From positions 1-33,383 of the forward strand of contig JAAYMM010000040.1 in the NCBI GenBank assembly GCA_012521335.1: a stretch of DNA of 33,383 nucleotides, written 5' to 3'. The DNA comes from Bacillota bacterium. Its GTDB lineage: Bacteria > Bacillota > Limnochordia > Darwinibacteriales > Darwinibacteriaceae. Position 1 is the stretch's first letter; every line of letters begins with the position of its first letter. Made by a program: the position numbers and the translations under genes. This document shows positions 22,919-31,526 of this stretch, piece after piece. The notes under the pieces were generated by a model. The model did no database searches and was not told the DNA's origin. It saw nothing but the letters and a program-made list of their open reading frames with translations.

Positions 22919-23995
22919 ATGGAAGAACTGTACTGCCAAGGCTGTGGAGCTAGAATCCAGAGTACTGATCCCGATCAATTCGGCTATGTGCCCGCACACC
23001 TTCTCGGGCAAGATTCCCTGATCTGCCAGCGCTGTTTTCGGATCATCCACTACGGCCGCCATGAACTGGGGGCGGTCAAGGCCGAACAGGCACTGCAGGC
23101 TATCGAGTTCGGCGTGGACTGGGCCTCGGGGATCGTCCTCGTGGTGGACATTTTGGACTTCGAATCGGGGCTGCCGGCAGAATTCTTGAGCCTGCTGCGC
23201 GAGCGGGAGCTGCTCCTAGCGGTGAACAAAGTTGACCTGCTGCCCGCGCAGACGCCCCTCCCGGAAGTGGAAACGTGGGTGCGCCGGCGCTTGAAAGCTT
23301 TGGGGCTGTCTCGCGTGGAGGTGTGCCTGGTCAGCGCCCTCACTGGCTACGGTTTTCCCGCTCTTGCGGACGCCATAGAAGGTTTAGGGGGCCGGGTGCT
23401 CTTTGTGGGCGTAACCAACGTGGGTAAATCCAGCATCCTAGAGCGTCTGCTGGGCATGCGCATCGGAGGGGGCAAGCGCAAAGGCGTTAAACCCACCATT
23501 TCGCCTTACCCAGGCACTACTGTTAGCGTGTCCCAATGGCACGGTCCCGGTATCACCTTCGCTGACTCCCCAGGCTTTGTGCCCCAGGGCCGCATCAGTG
23601 ATCTGGTTTCAGCCGACTTAGCGGTGAGGATCATCCCCCACCGCAGCGTGACCTCCCATCTCTACCCGGTGACCGCGGGTGACTTGATCTTAATTGAGGG
23701 GCTGTGCGTAATGGAATGCCTGGAGACGGGGGAAGGTGGCCTGCTGTTGGGCTTTACCGGCTCAGGCGTGCACTGGCATAAATCCTCCCACAAGCACCTG
23801 GACAAATGGCTGCAGAAAGGAGTTCATTTCTCTAGCTGGGAGGAGCGTCCAGTAACCCTTAAGCCAGGCGAAGACTTGATGGTGAGCGGCTTAGGCTGGG
23901 TTTCGGCCCGCAAGGCAGGTTTCAAATTGCGCCTGCATATCCCCGCAGGGGTGAAGCACTTTATCAGGCCCAACTTGATTGGGCGAAAAAATTAG
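22919..23995 (+). CDS. yqeH: Circularly permuted GTPase YqeH, 30S ribosome biogenesis
   Basis: A 358-aa GTPase needed for assembly of the small ribosomal subunit in Bacillus. An N-terminal zinc finger (YCQGCGARIQ ... ICQRCFRI) precedes GTPase motifs in permuted order: NKVDLL (G4), SALTGYG (G5), GVTNVGKSS (G1), then DSPGF (G3). The C-terminal third is the usual RNA-binding extension. ATG 22919 has GGGGAGA upstream. The gene is one base after yqeG, in the same operon. Confidence 0.95.
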   Translation: MEELYCQGCGARIQSTDPDQFGYVPAHLLGQDSLICQRCFRIIHYGRHELGAVKAEQALQAIEFGVDWASGIVLVVDILDFESGLPAEFLSLLRERELLLAVNKVDLLPAQTPLPEVETWVRRRLKALGLSRVEVCLVSALTGYGFPALADAIEGLGGRVLFVGVTNVGKSSILERLLGMRIGGGKRKGVKPTISPYPGTTVSVSQWHGPGITFADSPGFVPQGRISDLVSADLAVRIIPHRSVTSHLYPVTAGDLILIEGLCVMECLETGEGGLLLGFTGSGVHWHKSSHKHLDKWLQKGVHFSSWEERPVTLKPGEDLMVSGLGWVSARKAGFKLRLHIPAGVKHFIRPNLIGRKN

Positions 23996-24005
23996 TCGTT
24001 TCTAT

Positions 24006-24036
24006 GCATAAAGCTTGTCCGCCCTGCACATACTGT
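24006..24036 (+). promoter_or_regulatory. Possible sigma-E/sigma-K promoter of the 63-aa gene
   Basis: CATACTGT at 24029-24036 fits the sigma-E -10 (6/8), and CATACTGTA fits the sigma-K pattern CATAnnnTA. GCATAAA at 24006-24012 is a 5/7 match to the sigma-E -35, with a 16-base spacer (slightly long). A weak sigma-A reading (TTGTCC, 24015) is possible too. Confidence 0.45.
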
Positions 24037-24068
24037 AAATATCAAAGCCAGTCAGGGAGGAGCAAGCT

Positions 24069-24260
24069 GTGCAGCCATTCGTGTACGAGACAGCCGTGGT
24101 GTATGAGTCTAGTGGGCAGTTTCTGGGAAACATCCGCCGGACCGTGCAGGAGCTGAAGCGAACGCATCCCCAGTTAAGGAACTATGCTTTGGCGGACTTG
24201 GCCCTGCACAGGGGCCGAAAGGCGGTTAGTGTGACTCTGTACTTCCAGCCCAAGAACTGA
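24069..24260 (+). CDS. Small protein of unknown function, perhaps sporulation-expressed
   Basis: I do not recognise this 63-aa protein. GTG 24069 has GGGAGGAG about 6 bases upstream. The sequence suggests a beta strand (FVYETAVVYESSG), an amphipathic helix (NIRRTVQELKRTHPQL) and a last strand (KAVSVTLYFQPKN), a compact alpha/beta mini-domain with a basic surface. The gene stands alone, between yqeH and pepQ, with a candidate sigma-E/K promoter and a clear terminator. Confidence 0.7.
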   Translation: MQPFVYETAVVYESSGQFLGNIRRTVQELKRTHPQLRNYALADLALHRGRKAVSVTLYFQPKN

Positions 24261-24290
24261 AACCCCAATCTCGAATGGGGTTTTTCTTTT
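24261..24290 (+). terminator. Intrinsic terminator after the 63-aa gene
   Basis: AACCCCA (24261-24267) pairs with TGGGGTT (24276-24282) around an 8-base loop, followed by TTTTTCTTTT. Confidence 0.88.
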
Positions 24291-24368
24291 GCCAACCGAG
24301 GAGCAAGGCAGGAGTTTCCAAGCGGGGAATAGAAAAAACAGGTATTAATGCGATTTAGGAGGTCGAGT

Positions 24369-25433
24369 ATGGAGCGAGTAGCCCGGATTCGAGAGCGTCT
24401 GCAGGCCGAGGGCGCAGATGTGTTTTTGATCTCCAATCCTGTGAACAGGCGCTACATAACCGGTTTCACGGGATCGGCCGGCCTGGTGTGGATTTCCGGC
24501 GCCAAGCAGGCTATTCTCACCGACTTTCGCTATGTGGAACAGGTGAAGGCGGAGTGCCCCGGTTGGGAACTGATCAGGATTGAGAGCTACAGTGACACGT
24601 TGGATGAGCTGATCAAAGAGGAAGGCGTGCGCACCCTTCTGTTCGAAGAGGAACATGTCACTGTTAAGCAGCTCAAAGAGTGGCAGGAAAGGTTTTCCTC
24701 GGTTGACCTCCAGGGAACCAGCGGCTGGGTGGAGGAGCTGCGCATGTGCAAGGCCGAGAACGAGATCGAGCACATCCGCAGGGCCGCCCAGATTGGCGAT
24801 GAAGCCTTTGCTGAGCTGCTGCCCCGGATCAAGTCTGGTCTCACAGAGCGCGAAATTGCCCTGGAGCTGGAGTTTCTCATGCGCAAGAAGGGCGCAAGCG
24901 CTATGTCCTTTGCCCCCATTGTGGCCTCCGGGCCCCAAAGCGCCCTGCCCCATGCCCGCCCAGGTGAGCGTATTTTGACCTATGGCGATTTTGTGGTTAT
25001 GGACTTCGGCTGCGTGGTTAACGGGTACTGTTCTGACATGACCAGGACCATCGTCATCGGCGAGCCAGAGGAACAGCACCTGGTAATCTATGACCTGGTG
25101 CTCAAGGCTCAGCTGGAAGCCCTCAGTGCAGTCGCTCCTGGAAAAACCGGGGCCGAGGTGGATGCTATCGCCCGGGAAATCATTTCCGCAGGCGGTTACG
25201 GCGAATGCTTCGGTCACGGGCTCGGACACAGCGTTGGCTTGGAGATCCACGAGAGTCCGCGGCTTTCCAAAATCGACAACACCGTGCTGCAGCCAGGTAT
25301 GGTTGTGACGGTGGAGCCAGGGATCTACGTCCCCGGCTTTGGCGGTGTGCGGATCGAAGACCTAGTGGTAGTCACCGAGGACGGCCACGAGGTTTTGACG
25401 TCCACCTTCAAAGAATTGTATGTGGTGGAATAG
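24369..25433 (+). CDS. pepQ: M24-family Xaa-Pro peptidase (YqhT-like)
   Basis: A cytoplasmic pita-bread-fold metallopeptidase that cuts peptide bonds involving proline. The N-terminal creatinase-like domain (FLISNPVNRRYITGFTGS) is followed by a catalytic domain with the five metal ligands: two Asp in VMDFGCVVNGYCSDMTRT, His in GHGLGHSVGLEIHE, and two Glu in VTVEPGIY and GVRIEDLVVV. At 354 aa it matches Bacillus YqhT. ATG 24369 is chosen because AGGAGG (24357-24362) is 6 bases upstream; ATG 24348 has no such site. efp follows after 12 bases, the conserved Firmicutes order. Confidence 0.94.
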   Translation: MERVARIRERLQAEGADVFLISNPVNRRYITGFTGSAGLVWISGAKQAILTDFRYVEQVKAECPGWELIRIESYSDTLDELIKEEGVRTLLFEEEHVTVKQLKEWQERFSSVDLQGTSGWVEELRMCKAENEIEHIRRAAQIGDEAFAELLPRIKSGLTEREIALELEFLMRKKGASAMSFAPIVASGPQSALPHARPGERILTYGDFVVMDFGCVVNGYCSDMTRTIVIGEPEEQHLVIYDLVLKAQLEALSAVAPGKTGAEVDAIAREIISAGGYGECFGHGLGHSVGLEIHESPRLSKIDNTVLQPGMVVTVEPGIYVPGFGGVRIEDLVVVTEDGHEVLTSTFKELYVVE

Positions 25434-25445
25434 GAGGGAGCAGTT

Positions 25446-26003
25446 GTGATTTCGGTAAACGATTTGCGTACTGGACTTACTATCGAAGTTGACGGCGAGA
25501 TTTACAGTGTTGTGGACTTTCTCCATGTGAAGCCCGGCAAGGGCGCCGCGTTTGTGCGCACGAAACTGAAGAATCTGCGCAGCGGAAACACTGTGGAGAA
25601 GACCTTCAGGGCCGGGGAGAAAGTGGCGCGCGCCCACATTGAACTGAAGGAAATGCAGTTCATGTACAGTACGGGTGATGAGTATTTCTTTATGGATATG
25701 GAAACCTATGATCAGATCGCCCTTGCCTCAGCCGATTTGGGAGATGCACCCAAGTATCTGATCGAGAACATGACCATTGGCATTCAGTTCTACCAGGGCA
25801 AACCGGTGGGCGTAGAGCTACCCACTACCGTGGTGCTGGAGGTGGTGCATACTGAGCCGGGCTTTAAGGGCGATACTGCCCAAGGAGCAACCAAGCCAGC
25901 CACCCTGCAGACGGGCATCACCATTCAGGTGCCGCTCTTCGTAGAACAGGGTGATATGGTCAAGGTGGACACCAGGACCGGGGAGTACCTCTCCCGGGCC
26001 TAG
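25446..26003 (+). CDS. efp: Translation elongation factor P
   Basis: Relieves ribosome stalling at polyproline runs. The 185-aa protein has three OB-type beta domains, the modification loop [10 protein letters not shown] with K32 in the position modified in Bacillus, and the C-terminal [17 protein letters not shown]. It starts with GTG 25446, with GGAGGGAG upstream that overlaps the end of pepQ. Confidence 0.97.
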   Translation: MISVNDLRTGLTIEVDGEIYSVVDFLHVKPGKGAAFVRTKLKNLRSGNTVEKTFRAGEKVARAHIELKEMQFMYSTGDEYFFMDMETYDQIALASADLGDAPKYLIENMTIGIQFYQGKPVGVELPTTVVLEVVHTEPGFKGDTAQGATKPATLQTGITIQVPLFVEQGDMVKVDTRTGEYLSRA

Positions 26004-26028
26004 CAAGGTAGAAAAACAGGGGGTGGAT

Positions 26029-26493
26029 TTGTTGGAGACCGTTAAGGAGAAGATTGCCTATCTGCGCGGGGTCCTCGATGGCGAAGTGCCGCCGGAGGAG
26101 GGCCGGAGCAACTTCCTCATTGCCAGAATACTGCAAGTCTTGGAGCAGCTGGCCGCAGATGTGGAAGAGCTGAAAAGGGCTCAGGAAGAGTTGGACGAGT
26201 ATCTGCAGGAAGTGGACTTCGACCTGGCTTATCTAGAGGATGAGTTTTTCGGTGACGAGGACGATTACGACTATCGCGAAGAGTGGGACGAGGATGCTGA
26301 GGACTCCTATGCTGAAGCGGAGTGCCCTGAGTGCGGGTATGTGATGAGGTTTGATGAAGACTTCCTGTTTGACGAGGGAGTTCAGATCCGCTGCCAGCGC
26401 TGTGGTGCCGTGGTTTTTGAAACCGATGACTACCACGAAATAGAAGAGGTCTTCAACGAAGACACCGAGAACGCAGAAGACGAAGAAGACTAA
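26029..26493 (+). CDS. CD1247-like zinc-ribbon protein
   Basis: A ~154-aa acidic protein resembling clostridial CD1247-type proteins, which often sit between efp and spoIIIAA. It has an N-terminal helical domain (KEKIAYLRGVLDGE ... ILQVLEQLAADVEELKRAQ), a very acidic middle and a C-terminal zinc ribbon (CPECGYVMRF ... CQRCGAVVFE). The start is one of GTG 26023, TTG 26029 or TTG 26032 behind AGGGGGTGG. Function is unknown; such proteins have sometimes been mislabelled as AraC-type regulators. It ends before a strong terminator. Confidence 0.78.
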   Translation: MLETVKEKIAYLRGVLDGEVPPEEGRSNFLIARILQVLEQLAADVEELKRAQEELDEYLQEVDFDLAYLEDEFFGDEDDYDYREEWDEDAEDSYAEAECPECGYVMRFDEDFLFDEGVQIRCQRCGAVVFETDDYHEIEEVFNEDTENAEDEED

Positions 26494-26511
26494 GTAGGTG
26501 TGCTTTGCCGT

Positions 26512-26540
26512 GACTGCCCCCAGGGGGCAGTCTTTTTTTT
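26512..26540 (+). terminator. Strong intrinsic terminator upstream of spoIIIA
   Basis: GACTGCCCC (26512-26520) pairs with GGGGCAGTC (26524-26532) around a 3-base loop, followed by eight T. It isolates the spoIIIA operon from efp-side transcription. Confidence 0.95.
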
Positions 26541-26541
26541 G

Positions 26542-26570
26542 TCATAACTTGTCCCCTTTATGCATAGAGT
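26542..26570 (+). promoter_or_regulatory. Sigma-E promoter of the spoIIIA operon
   Basis: TCATAAC (26542-26548), a 14-base spacer and CATAGAGT (26563-26570) match the sigma-E consensus well. The spoIIIA operon is known to be sigma-E-dependent in Bacillus. The leader would be only about 14 bases before ATG 26591. Confidence 0.8.
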
Positions 26571-26590
26571 GCGGTAAGAGGTGGGTGATC

Positions 26591-27478
26591 ATGCTCCGTT
26601 ATCTGGCGCCGTCTCTGCGGGATGTCCTGGGCAGGGCCTCTCTGCAGGGACTAGAAGAGATCCGGCTGCGCCTGCAGCGGCCCCTGATGATCAAAGACCG
26701 AACGGGGTATTTCTACCTCTCTGCTCAGGGCTGTCCGTGTTCCCCCGCACAGGCTTATGTGGTGAGCCGAGACGATCTGGAGCGCACCCTCCAGCTCATC
26801 ACGGAGAACTCCTGGTATGCTTGGGAGCAGGAGATCTTAGGAGGCTACCTCACCTTGCCCGGCGGGCACCGGGTTGGCCTAGCGGGCCAGGCCGTATACG
26901 GCGGAGGTCAGCTGAAAACCATCCGCAGCATCTCGTCCCTGGTCTTTCGCTTAGCCAGGGCTGTGCCCGGAGCGGCGGATCCCCTGATGGATAGGGTGGT
27001 TGGGCCGGGCGGAAGGCAGCTGCTTTCCACTTTGATTGTCTCACCGCCGGGCGGGGGCAAAACCACCCTGCTCAGAGATCTCGCGCGCCAGGTGGCCAAT
27101 CTGGGCTTTCAGGTGGTGGTGATCGATGAGCGCTCCGAGCTGGCAGCCTGCTATCAAGGCGTACCTCAGCTGGATGTGGGCCTGCAGACTGACGTGCTCG
27201 ACGGCTACAACAAGGAGGTAGGTGTACAGCACGCCCTGCGCGCTTTGGGGCCGCAGGTGGTGGTTACCGACGAGATCGGGCAGGCCAACGACGGCTGGAT
27301 CCTAGCGGAACTGGCCCGCAGCGGTGTGAAGGTCATGGCCACGTGCCACGGCGACAGCTGGGATCAGGTCAAAAAGCGAGCTTGGCTCAAAGACAGCTTG
27401 AGTGTTTTTCAGTTGGTGGTTATCCTCTCGCGCCGCCGTGGGCCAGGAACAGTGGAATCTGTTCTAAGAATCAGCTAG
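26591..27478 (+). CDS. spoIIIAA: Stage III sporulation protein AA, secretion-type ATPase
   Basis: The mother-cell ATPase of the SpoIIIA-SpoIIQ feeding channel that links mother cell and forespore after engulfment. The 295-aa protein has Walker A SPPGGGKTTLL, Walker B-like VVIDERSEL and VTDEIG, as in type II/IV secretion ATPases. ATG 26591 has GAGGTGG 6 bases upstream. First gene of an eight-gene operon. Confidence 0.96.
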   Translation: MLRYLAPSLRDVLGRASLQGLEEIRLRLQRPLMIKDRTGYFYLSAQGCPCSPAQAYVVSRDDLERTLQLITENSWYAWEQEILGGYLTLPGGHRVGLAGQAVYGGGQLKTIRSISSLVFRLARAVPGAADPLMDRVVGPGGRQLLSTLIVSPPGGGKTTLLRDLARQVANLGFQVVVIDERSELAACYQGVPQLDVGLQTDVLDGYNKEVGVQHALRALGPQVVVTDEIGQANDGWILAELARSGVKVMATCHGDSWDQVKKRAWLKDSLSVFQLVVILSRRRGPGTVESVLRIS

Positions 27479-27511
27479 CGTTCATAAGCATAAGAGGACA
27501 GGGGTGAGGGT

Positions 27512-28024
27512 GTGAAGGCTTTTGCGGCGGTGCTCATCATCCTTTCCTGCGGCTCCATGGGTGTAATTGTGGCCGGAAGCTATGCGCAGAGGGTGCACCA
27601 TCTGCGGGAGCTGCTCCGCTTTCTGCATCTTCTGGAATCAGAAATTCAGTTCAGCCGAACTACGCTGCCTAAGTTCCTGGCGGGGCAGGCGCCCCTGTTT
27701 TCCGGCGTAGTGGGGAGGTTCCTGGCCGTGCTCCGGCAGGGGTTGGAGGAAGGCCAGGGAGACAGCTTCCAGGCTATCTGGGAACAGGGGCTGGCCCTAC
27801 TGGCTGACAACGGCCTGCCCTCTGCCGCACTGGAAGACCTGCGTGCCTGCGGCGCTGCCCTGGGACGCAGCGATGCTGCAGAACAGTGCAAGCACATCCA
27901 GCGGGCCTTGTTCCGGCTGGAGCAGGCGCTGGCCGCAGCGGAAGAAGAGCGGAGCCGGTATCAGCGCCTTTGGCAGTACCTGGGCTTCTGCACTGGCCTG
28001 CTTCTGGTACTGCTTTTGATCTAG
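27512..28024 (+). CDS. spoIIIAB: Stage III sporulation protein AB
   Basis: A 170-aa membrane protein related to GspF-type platform proteins. It has hydrophobic segments at both ends (IILSCGSMGVIVAGSY, then YLGFCTGLLLVLLLI) and a helical middle (LHLLESEIQFSRTTLPKFL). GTG 27512 has GGGGTGAGG upstream. spoIIIAC begins 11 bases after its stop. Confidence 0.95.
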   Translation: MKAFAAVLIILSCGSMGVIVAGSYAQRVHHLRELLRFLHLLESEIQFSRTTLPKFLAGQAPLFSGVVGRFLAVLRQGLEEGQGDSFQAIWEQGLALLADNGLPSAALEDLRACGAALGRSDAAEQCKHIQRALFRLEQALAAAEEERSRYQRLWQYLGFCTGLLLVLLLI

Positions 28025-28035
28025 GAGGGGTGGGC

Positions 28036-28233
28036 ATGACGGACTTATCTCCCATCTACCGCATTGCCGGGCTGGGTATCTTAGTGGCGGTACTGAACAT
28101 CTTCCTGGTGCAGGCCGATCGGAAGGAACAGGCCCAGATGCTCAGCCTAGCAGGGGTGATCATCGTGCTGTTGTGGCTGGTGCAGATGGTTGGTCAGCTC
28201 TTTTCCCATGTGGAATCGGTCTTTAGGTGGTGA
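28036..28233 (+). CDS. spoIIIAC: Stage III sporulation protein AC
   Basis: A 65-aa protein with two transmembrane helices (AGLGILVAVLNIFLVQA and LAGVIIVLLWLVQMV) and a short positively charged loop. This size and layout are typical of SpoIIIAC in the feeding-channel basal complex. ATG 28036 has AGGAGGGG upstream. Confidence 0.95.
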   Translation: MTDLSPIYRIAGLGILVAVLNIFLVQADRKEQAQMLSLAGVIIVLLWLVQMVGQLFSHVESVFRW

Positions 28234-28631
28234 CAGTTGTGCTCTGGCTTCCCTTAGTGGTTGGTGCGGCCATCGCCCTCACAGTGTTCCAGGCGGAGTT
28301 CCGCGAAGAGCAGCCTGCCTGGGCGGTATTGGTGGCGGCTGCCTTTGCTGTGGTGGTGCTTCTGGCGCTGCTTCCAGAGGTAGCCAGTGTGGTGCAGGCT
28401 CTTACCGCCTTGGCTCGGGAAGGTTCTGTGGGATCCTTTTACCTCAGCCCAGTGCTGAAGACCATCGGAGTGGCCTACATCACCTCCTTTGGGGTGCAGA
28501 TCTGTCAAGAAGCCGGGGAGGCTGCCATTTCCACCGTGATCGAGCTGGCCGGCAAAGTAGTGATCCTGCTTATTGGGCTTCCGCTCCTGCAGGCCATCGT
28601 GCACACTTTGTTTGGCCTTTTGGGACTGTAG
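28230..28631 (+). CDS. spoIIIAD: Stage III sporulation protein AD
   Basis: A ~133-aa membrane protein with about four hydrophobic segments and the conserved YITSFGVQICQEAGEAAIS stretch of the SpoIIIAD family. GTG 28230 overlaps the spoIIIAC stop (GTGA). GTG 28239 is a good alternative, since AGGTGG at 28225-28230 would then be 8 bases away. Confidence 0.94.
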   Translation: MTVVLWLPLVVGAAIALTVFQAEFREEQPAWAVLVAAAFAVVVLLALLPEVASVVQALTALAREGSVGSFYLSPVLKTIGVAYITSFGVQICQEAGEAAISTVIELAGKVVILLIGLPLLQAIVHTLFGLLGL

Positions 28632-28642
28632 CGGTGAGAGTC

Positions 28643-29821
28643 ATGCAGCGTTTCGCAGCCGTCTCGCTTCTGACACTCTGCATACTTCTGGGCAGTTCCT
28701 TCCCGGCACTGGGTGAAAGGGTCCCAGGCGCCCCAGCCTTCCAGGATTCCATCAAAGCCCAGTTGGAGGAATTGGAGTTGGGCGAACTGCTGCGCTTTAG
28801 CGAACGTTTGGAGGAAGGCTACCAAGAGCTACTGCCCAGCCTCGACTGGCGCGACTTAGTGGCCGGATCGCCGGGTTCCGGCTCACCGGGGGATCTGGTC
28901 CTGCTGCTGGCCCGCAGCTTCTTAGGGGAACTCTATGTGAGCTTGGCTCTGCTGCGGCAGCTGCTCGTCATAGGATTGCTCACAGCCTTGCTGCAGCGGT
29001 TGAGCAGCTCTTTCGGCAGCCAAATGGTCGTGGACCTCGCATTTGCCGTCTGTTTCCTGGTTCTGGCGTTCCTTGGGCTGCAGAGCTTCCGCCAAGCGGC
29101 GGAAATCGCCCGCGGTACTGTGGCCACTATGGTGGATTTCATGTACTCTGTCTTGCCTGTGCTGTCCACCCTGCTGGTGGCCGTGGGGGGGATAACAGCG
29201 TCCGCCGTGTTCCATCCGCTGCTTTGGGCCACGGTGAGCATCATGGCCGGCCTAGTGGATCGCCTGCTTCTGCCTTTAATCCTGCTGGCTACGGCCTTTT
29301 CCTTGGTCAGCCAGTTCAGCAGCGAGCTTTCCTTTCCCAAGCTGGGCAGCCTGCTTCGGCAGGCGGTGATCACCATTTTGGGCGTGATGTTCATTGTTTT
29401 TTCGGGGTTCATGGTGGTACGGGGGGCTCTCGCTCCCATCGCCGATGGCATCTCTCTGCGCACCGCCAAATACCTAACCAAGACCTTTGTGCCCATTGCC
29501 GGCAGCATGTTTGCCGATACCCTGGAAGTGGTTGTGGGGGGGTCCCTGCTCATCAAGAATGCCGTAGGCGTCTTCGGGCTGGTGATGATCCTTTGTCTGG
29601 TAGCGGCTCCACTCCTGAAACTTCTAGCCATGGTCTTTGTCTACAAGCTGGTGGGAGCACTGCTGCAACCCCTCTGCGACAGGCGGGTGGTGCAGACCCT
29701 AGAGACGATGGAGTCCTCCTTGGTGCTGGTCATGATCGCCTTAGGCACCGCGGCACTCATGTTCTTCCTGGCCATCACTGTTTTGGTGGGCTTGGGCAAC
29801 TTAGCGGTGGTAATGAGGTGA
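28643..29821 (+). CDS. spoIIIAE: Stage III sporulation protein AE
   Basis: A 392-aa polytopic membrane protein with a cleavable-looking signal peptide (QRFAAVSLLTLCILLGSSFPALG), a short outer domain and about seven transmembrane helices. VLPVLSTLLVAVGG and GSMFADTLEVVVGG are family hallmarks. ATG 28643 follows GGTGAGAG; GTG 28634 is in frame. It is the largest membrane subunit of the channel. Confidence 0.95.
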   Translation: MQRFAAVSLLTLCILLGSSFPALGERVPGAPAFQDSIKAQLEELELGELLRFSERLEEGYQELLPSLDWRDLVAGSPGSGSPGDLVLLLARSFLGELYVSLALLRQLLVIGLLTALLQRLSSSFGSQMVVDLAFAVCFLVLAFLGLQSFRQAAEIARGTVATMVDFMYSVLPVLSTLLVAVGGITASAVFHPLLWATVSIMAGLVDRLLLPLILLATAFSLVSQFSSELSFPKLGSLLRQAVITILGVMFIVFSGFMVVRGALAPIADGISLRTAKYLTKTFVPIAGSMFADTLEVVVGGSLLIKNAVGVFGLVMILCLVAAPLLKLLAMVFVYKLVGALLQPLCDRRVVQTLETMESSLVLVMIALGTAALMFFLAITVLVGLGNLAVVMR

Positions 29822-29826
29822 AGGAG

Positions 29827-30321
29827 ATGTACTGGAAGCAGTGGCTGCAGACGTTGTTGAGCTTGGTGGTCCTTTTGGGAGTGCTGGAGCTTCTGCTCCC
29901 CGCGGGAGAGCTGGCCAGGTTTGCCAAACTGGTGCTGGGCCTAAGCCTGATGCTGGCAGTGCTCCAACCCCTTACCCTCCTGGTAGATCCCGAGCTCCTA
30001 GGAGTAGACCTGGCCTGGCTGCCGGAGACAGGGTCTGCGCCTTATGTTCAGGACCGCGCCGAAAGGTTGCGGTTGGCCGCGGTCAGGGCCCTGTTGGAGG
30101 AGGGGGGCCAGGAGCTGAAAGCCCAGCTGGAAAAAGCTTTGGCGGGGATAGAGGCGGTTCAGAGTGTACGGGTTGAGCTGCCCTTGGAAAACGGTGCTGC
30201 TCCAGTCCGGGTTTTTATCGACCCCTGGGAGCCTGCCACGCGCCGAGAAGCTGAACAGTTGGTGTCGGCCCTGCTCAATCTTCCGCTTCAGCACATCGTC
30301 GTGCTGGCCTGGCCCGAGTAA
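29827..30321 (+). CDS. spoIIIAF: Stage III sporulation protein AF
   Basis: A 164-aa protein with two N-terminal transmembrane helices (TLLSLVVLLGVLELLLP, LVLGLSLMLAVLQPLTLLV) and a C-terminal ring-building-motif-like domain (VQSVRVELPLENG ... QLVSALLNLPLQHIVVL). ATG 29827 has GAGGTG 6 bases before it. A GTG at 29818 overlaps the spoIIIAE stop and is an alternative. It is shorter than the Bacillus protein. Confidence 0.93.
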   Translation: MYWKQWLQTLLSLVVLLGVLELLLPAGELARFAKLVLGLSLMLAVLQPLTLLVDPELLGVDLAWLPETGSAPYVQDRAERLRLAAVRALLEEGGQELKAQLEKALAGIEAVQSVRVELPLENGAAPVRVFIDPWEPATRREAEQLVSALLNLPLQHIVVLAWPE

Positions 30322-30333
30322 AGGTGGTGCACC

Positions 30334-30870
30334 ATGGGTGAACTTTGGAACCGCTTAACAGAACGGCAAAAGAAGATGCTGCCCTGGCTGGCGGTAATCT
30401 TGGTGGCGGGAGTGGGCATGCTCCTCGTTCAGCCCGCTTCCCGGCTGGAAGTAGGCGGCACGGCGCGCGAGCAGCCGCCCGTGGAACTGCAGTCAGAGGC
30501 GGAGGATACGCTGACCCGGGAGCTCACGGCGGTCCTAAACGCCCTGCTGGGCGGAAAACGCTGTACTGTTTTCCTGACCATGGATAGGGGCCCCGCGCTG
30601 CGCATTGCCTACAATGTCACTGAAGAAGTGCGCACTGGGCCAGAGGGAGTAGTGGAAAAGCGGCTAACCTCTACGCCCGTGATCCTGCGCAGTGATGCGG
30701 AGCGGAGGGAGGTGCCCCTCATCCTGGAGCAGGTGGAACCTCAGGTCAGGGGAGTGCTGGTGGTTCTGGACGCGCCGCCCGATGCGGAGCTGCGCCTGGC
30801 GGTGGCCAGGGCCGTGGCCACCGCCCTGCAGGTGCCTATGTATCGGATCGAGGTTGCGTTCAAAAAATAG
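30334..30870 (+). CDS. spoIIIAG: Stage III sporulation protein AG
   Basis: A 178-aa bitopic protein with one N-terminal membrane helix (MLPWLAVILVAGVGMLLV) and a C-terminal ring-building motif domain that in Bacillus forms a large ring in the intermembrane space. It shows VFLTMDRGPALRIAYNVTEE and RGVLVVLDAPPDAELRLAVARAV. It begins at ATG 30334 behind AAAGGTGG. Confidence 0.95.
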   Translation: MGELWNRLTERQKKMLPWLAVILVAGVGMLLVQPASRLEVGGTAREQPPVELQSEAEDTLTRELTAVLNALLGGKRCTVFLTMDRGPALRIAYNVTEEVRTGPEGVVEKRLTSTPVILRSDAERREVPLILEQVEPQVRGVLVVLDAPPDAELRLAVARAVATALQVPMYRIEVAFKK

Positions 30871-30882
30871 GGGGGATGGAAG

Positions 30883-31416
30883 ATGGCAAGATTCTATGTG
30901 GTGCGGGGTAAGAAGGCCCTGTGGAATCTATTCATCTTGGTTGTGGTGATTGCAGCTTTAGTGTACATCTTCCGTGTGGAGCCCGCGGAGGAAGTAACGG
31001 TTGAGCCCAGCACTGAGGTGGAACAGGTGGTAGTGGTGGAGCCGGTGACGGTGCGCACAGTACCCACCAAGTTTGCCGAGTACAGGTTGGAGCGGGAACG
31101 CATGCGCAGCAGGCAGATCGAACTGCTGCAGAACATCGCCTACGATGCCAACACCCAGGGTGAACGCCGCGAAGAAGCCCAAAACCAACTGCAGCTGCTC
31201 ATCGAGCGGATGACCAGGGAGACTGAATTGGAGAATCTGCTTAAGGCTCAAGGCTACTTAGATGCTCTGGTGCTTTTGGATCAGCAAGCTATCACTGTGG
31301 TAGTGCCGGTCACCCTAACCCGGGACGAGGCGGCCCAGATCGGGGAACTGGTGCATCGGCTCACAGGCCTGGGTCTGGAGAGGATCACTATCGTGGACGA
31401 AACCAGAGGTGTCTAG
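30883..31416 (+). CDS. spoIIIAH: Stage III sporulation protein AH
   Basis: A 177-aa bitopic protein that in Bacillus binds forespore SpoIIQ across the intermembrane space. It has one membrane helix (NLFILVVVIAALVYIF), an acidic linker, a helical segment (YRLERERMRSRQIELLQNIA) and the C-terminal ring-building motif. Last gene of the operon, followed by a terminator. Confidence 0.95.
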   Translation: MARFYVVRGKKALWNLFILVVVIAALVYIFRVEPAEEVTVEPSTEVEQVVVVEPVTVRTVPTKFAEYRLERERMRSRQIELLQNIAYDANTQGERREEAQNQLQLLIERMTRETELENLLKAQGYLDALVLLDQQAITVVVPVTLTRDEAAQIGELVHRLTGLGLERITIVDETRGV

Positions 31417-31434
31417 AAGCAGTATGCCTGGAGT

Positions 31435-31466
31435 CTCAGACTCGCGGGGTCTGAGGCTTTTTTCTT
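31435..31466 (+). terminator. Intrinsic terminator after spoIIIAH
   Basis: CTCAGAC (31435-31441) pairs with GTCTGAG (31449-31455) around a 7-base loop, followed after GC by TTTTTTCTT. Confidence 0.88.
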
Positions 31467-31526
31467 GAGAGAGGAAATCCGGAGGGGCTGCAGAAGTTCA
31501 TAGCACACCAGAAGAAGAGGTGGCTT

